Below the pieces are notes generated by a model. That model saw nothing but the letters and a program-made list of their open reading frames with translations, ran no database searches and was not told the origin of the DNA. From Sulfurimonas hongkongensis (lineage in GTDB: Bacteria > Campylobacterota > Campylobacteria > Campylobacterales > Sulfurimonadaceae), in NCBI RefSeq assembly GCF_000445475.1, contig NZ_AUPZ01000013.1, positions 186,001-250,000 of the forward strand: DNA of 64,000 bases. Direction: 5' to 3'. Position 1 is the stretch's first letter; the number at the start of each line of letters is the position of its first letter. Of the stretch, positions 52,736-60,683 are shown in pieces. The translations under genes and the position numbers were made by a program.

Positions 52736-54967
52736 CTAAAATCTCTGCCCCATGCTAAATTCAAATGCGGTAGTTTTGTCTCCTTCTTCTTCTGCCAAAG
52801 GTTGTGAAAACATAAGCTGAATAGGACCAACTGGCGAAAACCACTCAAGTCCTAGACCATAGCCACCTCTAGAATACTCACTTAAGGAGCTATCACCTAT
52901 AAAACCCCAGTCTACGTAAGTAACAAGCCTCATTTTTGCTTTTGGGACTAGTGGAAAACTCACCTCTACATTGTTAGAAAAGGTCTGCTTTGCACCTACT
53001 CTAGCTACGCTGCCATCAGTTCTGTCTTCAGTTGGGGAAATTGAATAAGACTCATATCCTCTAACACTTCCCATACCACCCATATAAAATTTATCTGCGA
53101 TTGGTAAATAGCCAGTATCCTCTGCATAATAAAATCTAGCCTTATATCTAAAGATAGCATCAAAGCCTATATACTCTTCTAGTCCAGTAAATTTGGCAAA
53201 ATTCGTTCTACTTTTAAGGAAGTCTGCATCACCACCAACCCCTGCATTTTCAAAACTTTGACTCATAGTATATCCCTCTCTAGGAAGATAATAATCATCT
53301 GTATTGTCAAACTTAACATTTACAATAACTGAACTTTTAGAATAGCTTTCAAAGTATCTTGGGTCTAATTCTTCGGGGTCAATAGTTACATCACTATAAC
53401 TATTATCAGAGAAACTATAGCCTAAGTATCCGCTAATATATCTAGTAAATCTATGCCCTACTCCAAAGCTTAAACCTTGAGAATCAACACTATAATCATT
53501 ATACTCATAAAATGATTTAAATATAGAGAAGTTACCACTAAAGTCACTATCATTTAATCTTGAATTAGAGATATTAAAGGAGTAGTTTTGTGAAGTCTCA
53601 GACTTCTCAACTTGTACTCCCATGTCTATACCAGAACCCCAAATATTTCTATCGTTTACTGCCACAGTAACTAAAAGTCCACCATAACTTCCATATCCAC
53701 CACCGAGTTGGATGTTCCCAGTTGGAGCCTCTTTTACCTTAACAACAAGATCCATAGTAGAGTTATCTACTCTTTTTTCTTCTATAGTATTTCCATCAAA
53801 AAAACCTAGTCTTCCTAGTGAATTTCTTGAATCTTTTAAATCAGTTAATGAGTACATATCACCAGGTCCGAGGTATAACTCTCTTCTGATGATTCTATCT
53901 AGTGTTCTATTGTTCCCTGAGATAACTACATTTCTTATCTTTACTTTATCGCCGGGTGTGATTTTAAAGACGACTTCAACTGTATTGTCATCCTTGTTCT
54001 TTTTTAAGTCAGGAACAACTTGAACAAAAGCGTAACTTAGGTCTGCAATAAGAGTCTTTACCTTCTCTGCATCTTCACGAAAGGTCTTGATATTAAAAGG
54101 CTCACCTACTTCTAAGCTTACAATCTCTTTAATCTTATCTTCATCTATAACTTGCTTAAGTTGATTTATAGAGATGCCACTAATAGTATAAACTTCGCCC
54201 TCTTCTATCTGATAGCTCATCTCAGCTGTATAGTGGTCAAAGTTTACTCTAGTAAATGGCTCATCAACCTTTGCATCTAAATACCCATATTGCATATACA
54301 AGTCACGGATTCTAAGCGGGTCATATGAAAGATCTAGAAGTTTCATCTCCCCATCATTTCTACCCCAAAACCAACCCATAAACTGCTTCTCTTTGTTCGC
54401 TATAACGTCATTGAAAAGATCACTATCAAGCCCTAAAACACCACTATAGTCTATTTTTTGAATAACTATTTCTTCACCTTCATTTACTATAAAAGTTACT
54501 TTTATGCTTCCATTGTCAAGTATCTCTTCTTCTACCTCGACAACACTATCTATCTTTCCACTTTGTGCTATGGCTTCTTGAATTCTTTTTTTTGCAGCTT
54601 GGAGTTTCTTTTTATCATAGAGTGAGCCTTTTTTAATCTGAACTACTGTCTCTAAAATATCTTTATCGCTCTCTTTCCAACCTTTTAACTCAATTTTTGA
54701 GATGATAGCTTTTTCTTTAAAGTGAAAGGTAAGCTTGCCATCATCAAACTCAGCCCAAACATCATCAAAATAGCCTTGCTTAAAGTACTTTTTTATAGAC
54801 TCATCTATAGTCTCTATATCGACATCATCTCCAACACTAAACTCAAGCATTCTAAGAGCAACAGGTTTTGAAATGTGTACCATTCCAACATAATCAATAG
54901 ACTTTATAGTCATAGCAGATAGATTAATAGTAAGTAGGGTTAGCAGTAGTGCTAAAAATATTCTCAT
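52736..54967 (-). CDS. bamA: Outer membrane protein assembly factor BamA
   Basis: Omp85-family protein that inserts beta-barrels into the outer membrane. A signal peptide (about 1-18) precedes five POTRA domains (about 20-400) and a 16-stranded barrel. The conserved lid motif is visible as MGGMGSVRGYESYS (VRGY), and the C-terminus ends in a phenylalanine (FSMGQRF), the Bam signal. It is convergent with ppx/gppA. Confidence 0.95.
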   Translation of the reverse strand: MRIFLALLLTLLTINLSAMTIKSIDYVGMVHISKPVALRMLEFSVGDDVDIETIDESIKKYFKQGYFDDVWAEFDDGKLTFHFKEKAIISKIELKGWKESDKDILETVVQIKKGSLYDKKKLQAAKKRIQEAIAQSGKIDSVVEVEEEILDNGSIKVTFIVNEGEEIVIQKIDYSGVLGLDSDLFNDVIANKEKQFMGWFWGRNDGEMKLLDLSYDPLRIRDLYMQYGYLDAKVDEPFTRVNFDHYTAEMSYQIEEGEVYTISGISINQLKQVIDEDKIKEIVSLEVGEPFNIKTFREDAEKVKTLIADLSYAFVQVVPDLKKNKDDNTVEVVFKITPGDKVKIRNVVISGNNRTLDRIIRRELYLGPGDMYSLTDLKDSRNSLGRLGFFDGNTIEEKRVDNSTMDLVVKVKEAPTGNIQLGGGYGSYGGLLVTVAVNDRNIWGSGIDMGVQVEKSETSQNYSFNISNSRLNDSDFSGNFSIFKSFYEYNDYSVDSQGLSFGVGHRFTRYISGYLGYSFSDNSYSDVTIDPEELDPRYFESYSKSSVIVNVKFDNTDDYYLPREGYTMSQSFENAGVGGDADFLKSRTNFAKFTGLEEYIGFDAIFRYKARFYYAEDTGYLPIADKFYMGGMGSVRGYESYSISPTEDRTDGSVARVGAKQTFSNNVEVSFPLVPKAKMRLVTYVDWGFIGDSSLSEYSRGGYGLGLEWFSPVGPIQLMFSQPLAEEEGDKTTAFEFSMGQRF

Positions 54968-55055
54968 TGAAGTTCCATAGATATAAAATAAGTGAAGATT
55001 TTACCTTTTATATGGTTAATCTTAAGTTACACGAGCTATAAATTTTGTCATTTGT

Positions 55056-55811
55056 CTACTTTATAACAAACCAAGGATTTAAAAGGTCTTGCTTGTTGTA
55101 CACCATAGGCTTATTCGTCTTAAAATCATAACTCATCTTTCCAGCTTCCCTTACTATTGCATCAGCTGCTGCCGTATCCCACTCCATAGTTGGAGCAAGT
55201 CTTGGATAGATATCAGCACTTCCATCTGCAACCATACAAAGTTTTAGTGAACTCCCTTTTGAGACTTGTTCTACCTCTTTTGTATCAAGAGCGTCTATAA
55301 ATTTTTGAGTTTTAGATGAGAGGTGTGATTTTGATGCCACAACAAAAAGTTTTTCTTTTTTATTCTCATTTGTATATAAAGGTAGCCTTTTATCATTTAA
55401 GTAAGCACCCTCATCCTTTTTAGCCGCATACATCAAATCTAGTGCTGGAGCATAAACAACACCTAAGACTGGAGTATCTTTACGTATCAAAGCTATATTT
55501 ACAGTAAACTCTCCATTTTTTTTAATAAACTCTTTTGTTCCATCTATAGGGTCAATACACCAGTAATAGTTCCACTTTTTTCTAACTTTATACTCTACGA
55601 TGCTATTTTCTTCAGAGAGGATTGGAATCTCTGGATATAGACTAAAAAGTGAGTTACAGATAATCTCATTTGACTTAATGTCAGCTTCTGTGAGTGGCGA
55701 GTTATCTTCTTTATACTCAATTTCAAAATCTCTTTCATAGATTTTCATAATTTCATCGCCTGCAACTTTTGCTATAGTTTTTATATCTTTTAAACTTACC
55801 TTATCAAACAT
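55056..55811 (-). CDS. cysQ: 3'(2'),5'-bisphosphate nucleotidase CysQ
   Basis: Inositol-monophosphatase superfamily enzyme that hydrolyses PAP from sulfate activation. Metal-binding motifs are SEENS, CIDPIDGTKEFI and MEWDTAAADAI. The KEFI after DPIDGT is the CysQ form rather than that of SuhB. Length 251 aa is typical. It is leftward, 88 bases upstream of bamA, and divergent from tyrA. Confidence 0.88.
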   Translation of the reverse strand: MFDKVSLKDIKTIAKVAGDEIMKIYERDFEIEYKEDNSPLTEADIKSNEIICNSLFSLYPEIPILSEENSIVEYKVRKKWNYYWCIDPIDGTKEFIKKNGEFTVNIALIRKDTPVLGVVYAPALDLMYAAKKDEGAYLNDKRLPLYTNENKKEKLFVVASKSHLSSKTQKFIDALDTKEVEQVSKGSSLKLCMVADGSADIYPRLAPTMEWDTAAADAIVREAGKMSYDFKTNKPMVYNKQDLLNPWFVIK

Positions 55812-55900
55812 CTAAAATCCTTTTGTCTTGAGATTATGCCAAAATTTTTTTAAACAAAGGTTTTTTACTTAAAAATTAGGCTAAAAACCAAAAACTCATG

Positions 55901-55906
55901 TATAAT
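55901..55906 (+). promoter_or_regulatory. Likely -10 box for tyrA
   Basis: TATAAT in TATAATTTCACA, 24 bases before the ATG at 55930, in the divergent cysQ/tyrA spacer. The same twelve bases precede the histidine kinase gene. Confidence 0.45.
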
Positions 55907-55929
55907 TTCACAAAAAAAAGAATATAAAT

Positions 55930-56760
55930 ATGAATGTAGCAATAGTGGGACTTGGACTCATGGGTGGTTCTTTAGCTTTGAGTCTGAAAAAATTGGATTT
56001 TGTAAAGAGAGTTGTTGGAAGTGATCACAACAAAGAGCACAAAAAAGTAGCACTTCGGCTTGGGCTCGTTAGTGAGATAGTAGAGTTTGAAGAGGTTTAT
56101 AACTATGATGTCATCTTTCTAGCTATCCCTGTTGATGGGGTTATCTTAGCTTTAGAGAAACTACAAAATGTGCCATCAGACACTACTATTATAGACCTTG
56201 GAAGTACTAAGTCAAAGATAGTTGCATCTACTCCAGAGTCCATTAGAAAAAACTTTATAGCAGCACATCCAATGACTGGAACAGAAAACTACGGTCCAAC
56301 GGCAGCCATAGAAGGACTTTATGAAGACCAAGTTGTAGTCTTGTGTGATTTAGAAGATAGTGGTGAAATCCAAAGAGAAGTTAGTAAAAAAATCTTCAAA
56401 GCACTAGGCATGAAAAAGTACTTTATGAGAGCTGTTGAGCATGACCGTCACGCTGCTTTTATCTCTCATATGCCTCACGCTATCTCCTACTCTTTAGCAA
56501 ATACAGTTATGAAACAAGAGAATAAAAACAATATCATAGCCCTAGCAGCTGGTGGTTTCCGCTCGATGAGTCGCCTTGCAAAAAGTTCGCCAAATATGTG
56601 GGAAGATATCTTTAGACAAAACAAAACAAATCTTCTTGAAGCAATAGAACTCTTTGAAGGTGAACTTAAGATGCTAAAGAGTTCCATTGAAAAAGAGGAG
56701 TGGAGCGAGGTAAACAAAACCATGCAGGATGGTTATAAGCTCCATGATATTTTAAAATAA
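55930..56760 (+). CDS. tyrA: Prephenate dehydrogenase TyrA
   Basis: NAD(P)-dependent oxidative decarboxylation of prephenate in tyrosine synthesis. The Rossmann motif GLGLMGGSLAL is at residues 7-17. Active-site motifs AAHPMTGTENYGP and the H-x-x-F-x-S-H-M-P-H pattern (HAAFISHMPH) are complete. Length 276 aa shows a monofunctional enzyme without chorismate mutase or ACT domain. Confidence 0.95.
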   Translation: MNVAIVGLGLMGGSLALSLKKLDFVKRVVGSDHNKEHKKVALRLGLVSEIVEFEEVYNYDVIFLAIPVDGVILALEKLQNVPSDTTIIDLGSTKSKIVASTPESIRKNFIAAHPMTGTENYGPTAAIEGLYEDQVVVLCDLEDSGEIQREVSKKIFKALGMKKYFMRAVEHDRHAAFISHMPHAISYSLANTVMKQENKNNIIALAAGGFRSMSRLAKSSPNMWEDIFRQNKTNLLEAIELFEGELKMLKSSIEKEEWSEVNKTMQDGYKLHDILK

Positions 56761-56806
56761 CAGCTACTTCAACCTTTATTGTAAAGACAAAATATAGTTT
56801 GTAAAT

Positions 56807-56947
56807 ATGAACTCAAAACAACTATTTATTTGTCCTTATTTCTCAGTTAAATATCCTTCATTTTGCAACTGCAAAACTCTAAAAAAGATGTATAGTTCCA
56901 TTGATGATTTTTATATAAAAAAAGAGGATTTTAAGTGGGAAGTTTAA
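56807..56947 (+). CDS. Possible 46-aa Cys-containing small protein
   Basis: Frame from ATG 56807 to TAA 56945-56947, overlapping the DUF2156 start by 13 bases. It contains CPYFSVKYPSFCNC with three cysteines, and a lysine/aspartate-rich end. The amino-acid make-up looks protein-like and it fills most of the tyrA-DUF2156 gap, but no convincing ribosome-binding site precedes the ATG. Confidence 0.3.
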   Translation: MNSKQLFICPYFSVKYPSFCNCKTLKKMYSSIDDFYIKKEDFKWEV

Positions 56948-57915
56948 CTGTAAATAGAAAGAAATTAAAAAAGTTTACAATAGATACAAGACCTATTATG
57001 GAGAAGTATCTCTCAAGGGTAGACGCTGAGCTTAGCGACTATACTTTTGCCGCAAATTTTATCTGGCTTGCAAATAGCAGTGGATTTTATGCTGTTATAA
57101 ACAAATGTTTTTGTCTTTTTGTTATGACTGGCGGAGAGCTTACAATGCTACTGCCTCCTTTGGGAAAAAAGAAAAACATCACAGATGCCATCATAAAGTG
57201 TTTTGAAATTATGAATGAAAACAACTCTTCGCACTACTACTCACGCATAGACTATGTCCAAGGCTCGATGGTAGAAGAGTTTATCCAAGATGCTGATGAA
57301 GCTCAGAGCATGTTTGAGATGTTGGAGTCTTATATAGTTGAGAAAAAATTAGTTGATTATATCTATGAAGTTGAAGCTCTTATAGGTCTTAGAGGAAACA
57401 GTTATCACACAAAAAGAACTGAAATAAACAAGTTTGTAAAGTCTTATCCTGACTATAAAATAGAAGAGTTAGACAGCATTAAACATAAAGTTGAGATTAT
57501 GAATCTTTTTAATAAATGGACATCAGATAGAGTTAGATATATGCCAAAAGAAGAGGCAGAAGTTTACTTAGAGGGAATACATCAAGAGAGAAGTGCAGTT
57601 AAACAGATGCTAAAACACTACGCAGAGCTATCTTTGCTTGGGATAGTTATATATATAAATGGCGAGCTAAAAGGTTTTACAGTTGGAGAGCGTATAAGAT
57701 TGGACACAGCTACTGTTATCATAGAAAAAACAGACTTTGAGATTTTAGGATGTGCACAGTTTATATTTAGAGAATTTTCTAAGATATTAAAAGATCATTA
57801 TAAGATCACATATATAAATGTAGGCGATGATATGGGCTTTGAAAACCTTCGTAAGGTAAAGATGTCATATCGTCCTTCTAAGCTTGTTGCAAAATATACT
57901 ATCTACCAAAAATGA
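56935..57915 (+). CDS. DUF2156 (phosphatidylglycerol lysyltransferase C-terminal-like) protein
   Basis: 326 aa in the acyl-CoA N-acyltransferase superfamily, in the LPG synthase C-terminal domain group (DUF2156). Visible family stretches are YLSRVDAELSDYTFAANFIW and INVGDDMGFENLRKVKMSYRP. It lacks the membrane half of MprF, so it is a cytosolic member with unknown substrate. The start is GTG with GAGG eight bases upstream. It overlaps the acetyltransferase gene by four bases. Confidence 0.75.
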   Translation: MGSLTVNRKKLKKFTIDTRPIMEKYLSRVDAELSDYTFAANFIWLANSSGFYAVINKCFCLFVMTGGELTMLLPPLGKKKNITDAIIKCFEIMNENNSSHYYSRIDYVQGSMVEEFIQDADEAQSMFEMLESYIVEKKLVDYIYEVEALIGLRGNSYHTKRTEINKFVKSYPDYKIEELDSIKHKVEIMNLFNKWTSDRVRYMPKEEAEVYLEGIHQERSAVKQMLKHYAELSLLGIVIYINGELKGFTVGERIRLDTATVIIEKTDFEILGCAQFIFREFSKILKDHYKITYINVGDDMGFENLRKVKMSYRPSKLVAKYTIYQK

Positions 57916-58361
57916 AACTAAGAGAAGCTAAAACATCTGATGTTAATGCTTTGTACGGCTTAGAGAGAGAACTCTTTTGCTCTAAAAACTACCCTCTCTC
58001 AAAAGGTTCCCTTTACTACCACGCTAAAAACTCTCTTGTACTCTTATCGGAAGTAGAAGGTACTCTTGCTGGGTATATTTTAATCCTTACAAAAAGAAAA
58101 GATGCAAAACTATACTCCCTTGGAGTAAAAGACTCTTTTAGAGGAAGAGGCATCTCAAAAGCTCTGCTACAGCAAGCTTCAAAAAATCTTAAGGATTTAG
58201 GATTTCAAAAGTTTATCTTAGAAGTAAGAGTAGATAATATCGTTGCATTTTCTCTGTATGAAAAAAATGGTTTTAAAGTTGCAAAAAAATTAAAAGCTTT
58301 TTATAAAGATGGCTGTGATGCTTATCTTATGGAGTTAAACTATGGCAGTGAAAAATTATAA
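57912..58361 (+). CDS. GNAT-family N-acetyltransferase, RimI-like
   Basis: 149-aa GNAT enzyme with the acetyl-CoA motif A LGVKDSFRGRGISKALLQQA (shown in part: RGRGISKALL) and the C-terminal VAFSLYEKNGF, which is RimI-like. The natural substrate may be the ribosomal protein S18 N-terminus, or another small molecule. It overlaps the DUF2156 gene and the following membrane-protein gene. Confidence 0.82.
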   Translation: MKLREAKTSDVNALYGLERELFCSKNYPLSKGSLYYHAKNSLVLLSEVEGTLAGYILILTKRKDAKLYSLGVKDSFRGRGISKALLQQASKNLKDLGFQKFILEVRVDNIVAFSLYEKNGFKVAKKLKAFYKDGCDAYLMELNYGSEKL

Positions 58362-58948
58362 AAATATCTATACTGAACTAAATAAGAGCAAATTTTTAAA
58401 ACTCCAAATCATTGTACTCTTTTTTACAACATATATAGACTGGATTATCATGCCCTATATCACAAAACTAGAAGCTTACACTTGCCTTTATGATAAGCTT
58501 TTATATGCTTCTTGGTGCAACTGATGGCCTAATTCAGCCTCTTTTTAAAAGAATGAAAATTTACAATATCTACCTTTTTGTAATCATTTTAGACATTATC
58601 CAAGTTATCAGTTACTCACTCTCGATGTATGATATGGTAGTATTTACTTATGTCATACTTAGTATCTTCACACTTCAAGCCATAACTTTTGAGATATCAA
58701 GGATTCACACAGTTGACTTTATGAAAAATGAGATAGATATTAAAGACTACCTTATGCTAAGATCGTTTTTTGTCTCAGCTGCCATTATTGGAGGTGCTGT
58801 AACTGCTATGATATTTGACTACCTTGGGATAAGACTATTAAATATGCTTATCTTTTTAGCAGTTCTGGGAATTTTTGCAGTGTTTATAGAATACAAACTA
58901 TATAAAAAGTTTAAGATTGCGTTTGCAAATCTACAGTTTGACTCTTAA
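58342..58948 (+). pseudogene. Frameshifted membrane protein gene
   Basis: Two overlapping frames make up one apparent 200-aa protein. The first (58342-58524) begins MAVKNYKNIY and contains a membrane helix (IIVLFFTTYIDWIIMPYI). The second (58490-58948) continues with FMISFYMLLGATDGLIQPL and several more hydrophobic segments. A single indel in about 58470-58520 would join them. Together they resemble a truncated transporter-like multi-helix protein. A natural frameshift, a sequencing error or a programmed shift are all possible. The start overlaps the acetyltransferase 3' end by 20 bases. Confidence 0.6.
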
Positions 58949-58949
58949 A

Positions 58950-58977
58950 GGTAAGCAAGGGATTTTAGTTATTTTTT
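58950..58977 (+). repeat. 28-bp direct repeat, left copy
   Basis: GGTAAGCAAGGG followed by ATTTTAGTTATTTTTT, two bases after the membrane-gene stop. An identical copy is at 59702-59729, next to the tRNA gene. The pair flanks the toxin-antitoxin islet. Confidence 0.85.
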
Positions 58978-58991
58978 ATTACCTAAAATTG

Positions 58992-59007
58992 GTGTATAAT
59001 TATACAC
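58992..59007 (+). promoter_or_regulatory. Toxin-antitoxin operator palindrome overlapping the -10 box
   Basis: GTGTATAATTATACAC is a perfect 16-bp palindrome, and it contains TATAAT at 58995-59000. It lies 19 bases before the antitoxin ATG. Antitoxins of the ribbon-helix-helix type usually bind such sites and repress their own operon. Confidence 0.6.
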
Positions 59008-59026
59008 ATAAACAAGGAATGACAAA

Positions 59027-59242
59027 ATGAGTACAGTTAGATTAAACATTACATTACCAGCTTCCGTAAATGAAGATATAAATCATTATGCTAAAGAGTT
59101 AAATGAAAAGAAAAGTCATATTATTTCTTCTGCACTTGATATGTATTTTGACTACCTAGATATTAGGGTGGCCGAAAAAAGACTTAATGATAACGAGCCT
59201 ACTATATCTCTTGAAGAGTTAAGAAAAGAATTAGGACTTTAA
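59027..59242 (+). CDS. Ribbon-helix-helix antitoxin (RelB-like)
   Basis: 71 aa. The N-terminal STVRLNITLPASVNEDINHYA is a ribbon-helix-helix DNA-binding fold, and the C-terminal part (ISLEELRKELGL) should wrap the toxin. AAGGAATG lies just upstream of the start. It precedes the toxin gene by one base. The usual job is toxin neutralisation plus autorepression through the upstream palindrome. Confidence 0.82.
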   Translation: MSTVRLNITLPASVNEDINHYAKELNEKKSHIISSALDMYFDYLDIRVAEKRLNDNEPTISLEELRKELGL

Positions 59243-59243
59243 T

Positions 59244-59528
59244 TTGTATGTTCTTGAGTTTTTTAATTCTGCTAAAAAAGATTTAAAATCAATAGATAAA
59301 CAAAATCAAGCTTTCATACTTGATTCTCTTGAAGCGTTTGCACAAAGTTTTTCTTCTACTAATGAAAAATCACTTATGCGCTCTGCTAAAATTAAAAAGC
59401 TTAAAGGACAAAAAGAGACACTTTACCGCTTAAAACTCCGAACATATAGAGTTATATATAAAAAGTATGAAGACAGGCTTGTGATTTTAGTCTTACATGT
59501 AACTACTCGTGAGGGTACTTATAAGTAG
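59244..59528 (+). CDS. RelE/ParE-family toxin
   Basis: 94 aa. The family fold is recognisable: YVLEFFNSAKKDLKSIDKQ at the N-terminus, KKLKGQKETLYRLKLRTYRVIYKK in the middle with the core R-x-G-x-Y-R-x-x-Y strand pattern, and a final basic strand. The start is TTG at 59244. RelE-type mRNA interferase and ParE-type gyrase poison cannot be told apart safely; the L-R-x-x-x-Y-R-x-I-Y arrangement fits RelE. It is translationally coupled to the antitoxin. Confidence 0.82.
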   Translation: MYVLEFFNSAKKDLKSIDKQNQAFILDSLEAFAQSFSSTNEKSLMRSAKIKKLKGQKETLYRLKLRTYRVIYKKYEDRLVILVLHVTTREGTYK

Positions 59529-59534
59529 TATTTA

Positions 59535-59631
59535 TACGCCAATTCAAGTTTAAAGTGCAACACTCTTAAAATTCAATAGGCGGGTAAACAGAAAAGGTTA
59601 ACTGCAAAAAGCTCAAACTTGAATTGGCGTA
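59535..59631. mobile_element. 97-bp terminal inverted repeat element (MITE-like)
   Basis: Perfect 17-bp inverted arms at 59535-59551 (TACGCCAATTCAAGTTT) and 59615-59631 bracket 63 bp with no coding frame. It starts six bases past the toxin stop. The arms' size and the non-coding core fit a miniature inverted-repeat element or a paired IS end. No transposase is present in the window, so the source is unknown. Confidence 0.5.
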
Positions 59632-59701
59632 ATTTATCTACAATCAAACTACAAAGATTTTGATAGAAGTATCTCTATTTATCAATAATTTTAACTTTAG
59701 G

Positions 59702-59729
59702 GGTAAGCAAGGGATTTTAGTTATTTTTT
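59702..59729 (+). repeat. 28-bp direct repeat, right copy
   Basis: Exact copy of 58950-58977, 35 bases from the tRNA-Ser 3' end. The distance between copies is 752 bp. Confidence 0.85.
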
Positions 59730-59763
59730 TAAGGGGCTACAAAGTCCTAAAAATAGGGCTTCA

Positions 59764-59853
59764 TGGTGGACAGAGAGGGATTCGAACCCTCGGTACAGTT
59801 ACCCATACGCATCCTTAGCAGGGATGTGGTTTCAGCCGCTCACCCATCTATCC
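59764..59853 (-). tRNA. tRNA-Ser (anticodon GCU)
   Basis: 90-nt class II tRNA with an encoded CCA end. The acceptor arm GGATAGA pairs with TCTGTCC, with a T·G pair. The anticodon stem CATCC/GGATG holds loop CTGCTAA with anticodon GCT (plus-strand positions 59817-59819), reading AGC and AGU. The T arm carries GGTTCGAATC. The long variable arm fits serine. The toxin-antitoxin islet lies just downstream of its 3' end. Confidence 0.95.
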
Positions 59854-59947
59854 GTTGAAGAGTGCAATTATAGTCACTCCTTGATAATAACAAGCTTAAA
59901 TATTAGAACTTTTGAGTATATATTTTATATCAAAAAAAGTAGAGTTT

Positions 59948-60631
59948 TTAAAGCCCTTTTATTATTCTCTCAACAACTTCTGATGGATTTGAAGCTTGAT
60001 AAATTGGACGACCAACTACTATGAAGTCAACCATAGCATTTTTTGCATATGCAACGTTTGCTACTCTTTGTTGATCACCTGCATCCTCTCCAAAAGGACG
60101 AATACCTGGAGTTAGAGTCATAAACTCTTTAGTTGTAGCACTCTTAATAGAAGTACTCTCAAAGGCTGAGCACACTACTCCATCAAGTCCACTGCTCATT
60201 GCATCTTTTGCAAACTGGTCAGCTTTAAATGCAATATCCTTTTCATAAACCTCTAAAAACTCATCTTCGCTAAAAGAGGTAAGAGCTGTTACAGCTAAGA
60301 CTATTGGTCTAGTCTCATACTTGCTAAGTCTCTTCATAACCTCACTCATAGCTCTTTTACCAGCCGATGCATGAATATTAAACATATCAACACCCAAGCC
60401 CACGATGGACTCTGCTGCGTCTGCCATTGTATTTGGTATGTCATAGAGTTTTAAATCCAAAAATATTTTAAAGTCAGGATTTATCTTTTTGATTTGGACT
60501 AAAAAATTCTCTCCATCCCTTATATAACTACGAAGCCCGACTTTTAGCCAAACATCATACTTCTTTATCTTTTTAACCAGCTCTAAGTTCTCTTCTTTTG
60601 TGGGCAAATCAAGTGCTACACATAACTGCAT
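59948..60631 (-). CDS. pyrF: Orotidine 5'-phosphate decarboxylase
   Basis: Makes UMP from OMP. The conserved active-site region IFLDLKLYDIPNTMADA is present, with Asp/Lys of the catalytic tetrad, together with TPGIRPFGEDAGDQQR, which binds phosphate. Length 227 aa is normal. It is followed by tRNA-Ser on the same strand. Confidence 0.94.
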   Translation of the reverse strand: MQLCVALDLPTKEENLELVKKIKKYDVWLKVGLRSYIRDGENFLVQIKKINPDFKIFLDLKLYDIPNTMADAAESIVGLGVDMFNIHASAGKRAMSEVMKRLSKYETRPIVLAVTALTSFSEDEFLEVYEKDIAFKADQFAKDAMSSGLDGVVCSAFESTSIKSATTKEFMTLTPGIRPFGEDAGDQQRVANVAYAKNAMVDFIVVGRPIYQASNPSEVVERIIKGL

Positions 60632-60683
60632 CTAAACTCTTTTATATTTTATTTATGAAAGTATATCAAATCCTAAGTCTTAT

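Noticed and set aside
59535-59631. Integron attC site behind a toxin-antitoxin cassette
   Set aside because: The arms lack the RYYYAAC and GTTRRRY core sites, and no integrase gene is present in the window.
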